Below, one piece after another: positions 5,976 through 8,971 of a stretch of DNA of 8,971 nt. The notes beneath the pieces were generated by a model that worked only from the letters and a program-made list of their open reading frames with translations, was not told the origin of the DNA and searched no databases. How positions within the stretch are numbered: the stretch's first letter is position 1; each line of letters opens with the position of its first letter. Position numbers and translations under genes: made by a program. This DNA is from Lentzea sp. (GTDB taxonomy: Bacteria; Actinomycetota; Actinomycetes; Mycobacteriales; Pseudonocardiaceae), in NCBI GenBank assembly GCA_030146905.1, contig JASLAV010000009.1:1-8971 (forward strand), in the 5' to 3' direction.

Positions 5976-6656
5976 TCAGCGCGGCGGGCCGTAGCCGGGT
6001 GGCGGCGGTCCCTGCGGAGGGCCGTAACCGGGCGGCGGCTGTTGCTGGGGGAACTGTTGCTGCTGCGGGAATTGCTGCTGCTGCGGGAACTGGGGCTGGC
6101 CACCCTGCTGCGGGTGGCCGAACTGCGGCTGGACGGCGGGCTGCAGCGCCTTGGTCACCGGCGGCAGGACGGCCAGCACACCGACGACGAGCGTGAGAGC
6201 GGCGGCGACGTAGGTGTCGCTCGTGCCGCTCCAGCCGATCTGGTCGTAGTAGAAGAAGTGGCAGCCGGCGGCGAGCAGCCCGAGCAGGACGGCACCGGCG
6301 ACGAGGAACGCGCCGGGCACCTTGCGCAGGACGATCAGCAACGCGCCGAAGATCAGCACCACCGCCGCGAGCAGCTTGAGCACCATGTCGGCGATGCTCA
6401 GCGGTGCCAGCAGGTCGCCGTTGCCGCCGGTCTGCGCCAGCAGGCGCGCGACGACGTCGGGCTCCGACTGGTGCGGGCGCTTGATGACGATCCGCATGAT
6501 CCCGAGGACCGCCCAGTACACGGCGACCCCGAACGCGCCCACCGCGACGACGACGGCCATCGCGAAGCTGCCGCCTCTGGGCGGCCCCGGGGGTGGACCC
6601 CATTGCTGTTGCTGCGGCTGGTTCTGGTGCCAGCCCTGGTTCTGCGCTCCCGGCAT
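5976..6656 (-). CDS. four-TM membrane protein with Pro/Gln-rich ends
   Basis: The product has 226 residues. After a Gln/Pro/Gly-rich N-terminus (1-30) there are four hydrophobic helices at about 31-58, 90-110, 115-136 and 148-168. A long Pro/Gln/Gly-rich C-terminal tail follows (171-226), with three QFPQQQ units and two PPPGYGPP-like motifs. With four helices both tails should face the same side, probably the cytoplasm. No catalytic motif or transporter signature is visible. Start choice is uncertain: ATG 6656, GTG 6659 and TTG 6668 are all in frame, and only a weak AGG lies ahead of them. It begins 13 bases after the hydrolase stop and is probably co-transcribed with it. M. tuberculosis has a TM-protein gene (Rv3437, from memory) in the same glmS-glmM interval. 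Function unknown. Confidence 0.8.
   Translation of the reverse strand: MPGAQNQGWHQNQPQQQQWGPPPGPPRGGSFAMAVVVAVGAFGVAVYWAVLGIMRIVIKRPHQSEPDVVARLLAQTGGNGDLLAPLSIADMVLKLLAAVVLIFGALLIVLRKVPGAFLVAGAVLLGLLAAGCHFFYYDQIGWSGTSDTYVAAALTLVVGVLAVLPPVTKALQPAVQPQFGHPQQGGQPQFPQQQQFPQQQQFPQQQPPPGYGPPQGPPPPGYGPPR
6039..6092 (-). repeat. 18-base tandem repeat encoding QFPQQQ
   Basis: Three 18-base units in the C-terminal tail of the four-TM protein (residues 189-206) encode Phe-Pro followed by Gln runs. The CAG/CAA-rich sequence makes copy-number change by slippage likely between strains. Confidence 0.75.
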
Positions 6657-6669
6657 CACGCCGAGCAAC

Positions 6670-7497
6670 CTAGCGCGTACGCAGGGCTTCCCGCTGGAAG
6701 ACCAGGTTCGCGGCCTTCAGATCGCCGTCGAGCAGCTCGTCGTACGCGCGCTCGCCGGTCAGCACGCGCAGCAGGAAGGCGGTCGCGAACGCGCGGCCGA
6801 TCTTGTGCGAACCGCGCTCGGAGCTGCCGTCCAGCAGGAGCTCGCTCCAGTGCCGTCCCTCGGTGAAGCCGAGGTGCGAAGCCTTGGGCAGCAACCGGAA
6901 CTGCACGGGTCCGCCCCAGGCCTGGGCGATCGCCTCCGCGTGCCCGACGGGTGGTGCGATGCGGTCCTCGCCCGCCGCGAGGTGCAGTCCTGGCGCACGG
7001 ACCTCGCGAGCCGCGTCCAGCGCGGACGGGCGCGTCTCCGTTGCGGCCAAAGTCACAACGGCGCGGACGCGGTCGGCACCGGACGCCGCCAGCACCGCGG
7101 CGCCGCCGCCCATCGAGTGGCCGGCGAGTGCCAGCCGGGCGGGGTCGACGCTGATCTTGCCCTCGCCCAGGCGGACGCCGGTGCAGACGTCCAGCGTGGT
7201 CAACAGGTTCGTGGCGAGGACCCGCGACGACAGCAGCGGGCCGCGCTCCACGGCCGGCGCGGCGGCGACCACGCCCCACGACGCCAGGTGCCGCAAAAGC
7301 CCGTGGTAACGGCGAACGGGCTGCATCCAGCCGTGTCCGAACGCGACAGCGGGCAGGCCGAGCCCCGACTGCGGCGTGAAGACCACGCCGGGCATGCCGA
7401 CGAGCGCGAGGTCGCCGCGCAGCACGGGGTGCGGACCAGGCCTGCTGAGCTGCTCCAGGGCCTGTTTCGCGGTCAGCGTGATCACGCGGCGAGCCAT
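6670..7497 (-). CDS. alpha/beta hydrolase (esterase/lipase-like)
   Basis: The 275-residue protein has the alpha/beta hydrolase fold signatures: an oxyanion-hole motif GHG (54-56), the nucleophile elbow GHSMGGG with Ser128, a probable acidic residue Asp178 in AGEDRIAPP, and catalytic His208 in ASHLGF. The segment pattern resembles cutinase-like or dienelactone-hydrolase-like esterases with no large lid. There is no signal peptide, so it probably acts in the cytoplasm. The substrate cannot be deduced. It starts at ATG 7497, conserved in being followed quickly by the fold, and has no Shine-Dalgarno; a TANNNT box 6 bases upstream suggests a leaderless transcript. It ends one base before the earliest possible start of the membrane-protein gene, so the two form an operon. 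It diverges from glmS. The fold is confident; the specific activity is not. Confidence 0.9.
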   Translation of the reverse strand: MARRVITLTAKQALEQLSRPGPHPVLRGDLALVGMPGVVFTPQSGLGLPAVAFGHGWMQPVRRYHGLLRHLASWGVVAAAPAVERGPLLSSRVLATNLLTTLDVCTGVRLGEGKISVDPARLALAGHSMGGGAAVLAASGADRVRAVVTLAATETRPSALDAAREVRAPGLHLAAGEDRIAPPVGHAEAIAQAWGGPVQFRLLPKASHLGFTEGRHWSELLLDGSSERGSHKIGRAFATAFLLRVLTGERAYDELLDGDLKAANLVFQREALRTR

Positions 7498-7503
7498 GGG
7501 TGA

Positions 7504-7509
7504 ACCGTA
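7504..7509 (-). promoter_or_regulatory. -10 box for a leaderless hydrolase transcript
   Basis: On the minus strand TACGGT ends 6 bases before the ATG at 7497, the spacing expected when transcription starts at the start codon. No ribosome binding site lies before that ATG. No good TTGACA-like -35 is visible at 16-18 bases (GTGGTG sits at 17). Leaderless genes with exactly this layout are common in actinobacteria; here it is inferred. Confidence 0.45.
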
Positions 7510-7617
7510 GTCGATCCTGTCGTCCGCACCACACCTGAGATTGGTCTACACCACATGAGGCCTTGACCTGCGGTGATGCACCCCTCTCACTCATTAGGGT
7601 TAGCGGCGTGGTCTAGC

Positions 7618-7623
7618 TAGTCT
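7618..7623 (+). promoter_or_regulatory. -10 box for a leaderless glmS transcript
   Basis: TAGTCT ends 7 bases before the GTG start of glmS, and the intervening GTTTTCC has no Shine-Dalgarno. Transcription starting at the G of the GTG would give a leaderless mRNA. The box overlaps the palindrome CTAGCTAG (7613-7620). There is no strong -35 at 16-18 bases. A TTGACC at 7563-7568 has no partner box at normal spacing. Confidence 0.45.
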
Positions 7624-7630
7624 GTTTTCC

Positions 7631-8971
7631 GTGTGCGGAATCGTGGGATACGTGGGTCACCAGTCGGCGCTCGACGTCGTTCTGGACGGGCTGAGGCGGC
7701 TCGAGTACCGGGGATACGACTCGGCAGGCGTCGCGGTCGTGGCGGGCGACGAACTCGCCGTCGAACGCAAGGCAGGCCGGCTGCAGAACCTGGAGACGAG
7801 GCTCGACGAGGTGGGCCGCGACAACTTCGCGGGCACAGTCGGCATGGGCCACACGCGGTGGGCGACGCACGGCGCGCCGATCGACAGGAACTCGCACCCG
7901 CACCGCGACGCGTCGAACCGCGTCGCCGTGGTGCACAACGGCATCATCGAGAACTTCATCGCGCTGCGCACCGAGCTCGAAGGTCTCGGCGTCGAGATGG
8001 CGTCCGACACCGACACCGAGACGGTCGCGCACCTCGTGGCGTTCGCCTACGCGGACGGCGACACGAAGGGCGACCTGCCCGCCAGCGTGCGCAAGGTCGC
8101 GCGCAGGCTCGAGGGCGCGTTCACGCTCGTGATCACGCACGCCGACGAGCCGGACCAGGTCGTCGCCGCGCGCCGCAACTCGCCCCTGGTCGTCGGTGTC
8201 GGCGAGAACGAGTACTTCGTCGCGAGCGACGTCGCCGCGTTCATCGCGCACACCAAGGAGGCCGTCGAGCTGGGTCAGGACCAGATGGTCGTGATCAACC
8301 GCGACGGCTACCAGGTCACCGACTTCGACGGCGAGCCCGCCGAGGCCAAGCCGTTCACGGTGAACTGGGACCTCAGCGCCGCCGAGAAGGGCGGCCACGA
8401 GTACTTCATGCTCAAGGAGATCGAGGAGCAGCCGGAGGCGCTGGCCAACACGCTGCGCGGCCACTTCGCGAACGGCAGGATCGTCCTCGACGAGCAGCGC
8501 CTGTCGGACCAGGACCTGCGCGACGTCGACAAGGTCTTCGTCGTCGCCTGCGGTTCCGCCTACCACTCCGGTCTCGTCGCGAAGTACGCGATCGAGCACT
8601 GGACGCGCCTGCCCGTCGAGGTCGAGCTCGCCTCCGAGTTCCGCTACCGCGACCCGGTGCTCGACCGCGACACGCTCGTCGTCGCCGTGTCGCAGTCCGG
8701 CGAGACCGCGGACACGCTGGAGGCCGTGCGCCACGCCCGTGCGCAGAAGGCCCGCGTGCTGGCCGTCTGCAACACCAACGGCGCGCAGATCCCGCGCGAG
8801 TCCGACGCCGTGCTCTACACGCACGCCGGTCCGGAGATCGGTGTCGCGTCGACGAAGGCGTTCCTCGCCCAGATCGCCGCGAACTACCTGGTGGGCCTGG
8901 CCCTGGCGCAGGCCCGTGGCACCAAGTACCCGGACGAGGTCGCCCGCGAGTTCCACGAGCTGGAGGCCATG
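7631..8971 (+). CDS. glmS: glutamine-fructose-6-phosphate aminotransferase (3' end missing)
   Basis: Makes glucosamine-6-phosphate from fructose-6-phosphate and glutamine, the entry step to UDP-GlcNAc. 447 codons are present of about 610-620 usual. The N-terminal glutaminase domain shows Cys2 after the start (MCGIVGYVG), RGYDSAG (27-33), Arg76 in GHTRWATHG, HNGII (102-106) and Asp127 in SDTDTE. The first SIS (sugar isomerase) domain shows CGSAYH (307-312), SQSGETADT (354-362) and EIGVASTKAF (402-411). The second SIS domain and the catalytic C-terminal tail lie beyond the window. The start must be GTG 7631, because Cys2 becomes the catalytic N-terminus after Met removal. There is no Shine-Dalgarno upstream. 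It is divergent from the hydrolase gene and functionally paired with glmM at 609-1943. Confidence 0.97.
   Translation, partial: MCGIVGYVGHQSALDVVLDGLRRLEYRGYDSAGVAVVAGDELAVERKAGRLQNLETRLDEVGRDNFAGTVGMGHTRWATHGAPIDRNSHPHRDASNRVAVVHNGIIENFIALRTELEGLGVEMASDTDTETVAHLVAFAYADGDTKGDLPASVRKVARRLEGAFTLVITHADEPDQVVAARRNSPLVVGVGENEYFVASDVAAFIAHTKEAVELGQDQMVVINRDGYQVTDFDGEPAEAKPFTVNWDLSAAEKGGHEYFMLKEIEEQPEALANTLRGHFANGRIVLDEQRLSDQDLRDVDKVFVVACGSAYHSGLVAKYAIEHWTRLPVEVELASEFRYRDPVLDRDTLVVAVSQSGETADTLEAVRHARAQKARVLAVCNTNGAQIPRESDAVLYTHAGPEIGVASTKAFLAQIAANYLVGLALAQARGTKYPDEVAREFHELEAM

Noticed and set aside
6322..7503. 393-codon plus-strand open frame across the hydrolase and membrane-protein genes
   Set aside because: Spans two genes with clear catalytic or TM features on the other strand; the composition is typical of a shadow frame.
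7563..7568. TTGACC as the glmS -35 box
   Set aside because: No TANNNT at 16-19 bases downstream; the nearest (TAGGGT, 7595-7600) is 26 bases away.
7498..7630. glmS ribozyme/riboswitch leader
   Set aside because: Only 133 bases separate the divergent genes, no ribozyme-like pseudoknot core is seen, and the promoter position suggests no leader at all.
7613..8956. 447-codon open frame antisense to glmS
   Set aside because: Opposite strand of clear glmS coding sequence carrying all active-site motifs; no RBS and no family resemblance.

Overview
The window is high-GC chromosomal DNA with strong G/C bias at codon third positions. It contains rpsI, glmM and glmS of actinobacterial type. Together with type VII (ESX/WXG100) secretion-substrate-like genes and GTG/leaderless-style starts, this points to a mycolata or Pseudonocardiales-type actinomycete (for example Lentzea, Saccharothrix or Amycolatopsis). 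The genus is an inference from style and gene order, not something the sequence proves.

Layout. (1) 1-417: 3' end of rpsI (ribosomal protein S9), followed by two hairpins, the second a good intrinsic terminator. (2) 609-1943: complete glmM (phosphoglucosamine mutase), then a 96-aa single-pass membrane protein with a Pro/Gln-rich tail (1963-2253). (3) 2254-2400: regulatory gap with an inverted repeat, a small palindrome and a plausible ECF-sigma-type promoter. (4) 2401-5930: a tight three-gene unit on the + strand. It encodes a 101-aa EspC/WXG100-like protein with a YxxxE signal, a 901-aa modular protein (helical WXG-bearing head, Gly/Pro linker, DxDxDG repeats, low-complexity tail) and a 171-aa coiled-coil/Pro-rich protein with an acidic Ser-Trp-Leu end. 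(5) 5936-5969: a near-perfect bidirectional terminator. (6) 5976-7497 on the - strand: a four-TM protein with P/Q-rich ends and, upstream of it in the same operon, an alpha/beta hydrolase. (7) 7498-7630: divergent promoter region, with TANNNT boxes placed so that both flanking genes look leaderless. (8) 7631-8971: the first 447 codons of glmS, cut by the window end.

Functional logic. GlmS (fructose-6-P to glucosamine-6-P) and GlmM (glucosamine-6-P to glucosamine-1-P) are consecutive steps towards UDP-GlcNAc, the precursor of peptidoglycan and of the mycolata cell-wall linker. The genes between them encode surface, secretion or membrane-type proteins. From memory, the arrangement resembles the Mycobacterium tuberculosis glmS-Rv3437-Rv3438-Rv3439c-Rv3440c-glmM-rpsI-rplM block next to ESX-4. 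The cassette at 2401-5930 is the least characterised part and the best candidate for an undescribed system: a T7SS-type secreted pair plus a third, translationally coupled partner.
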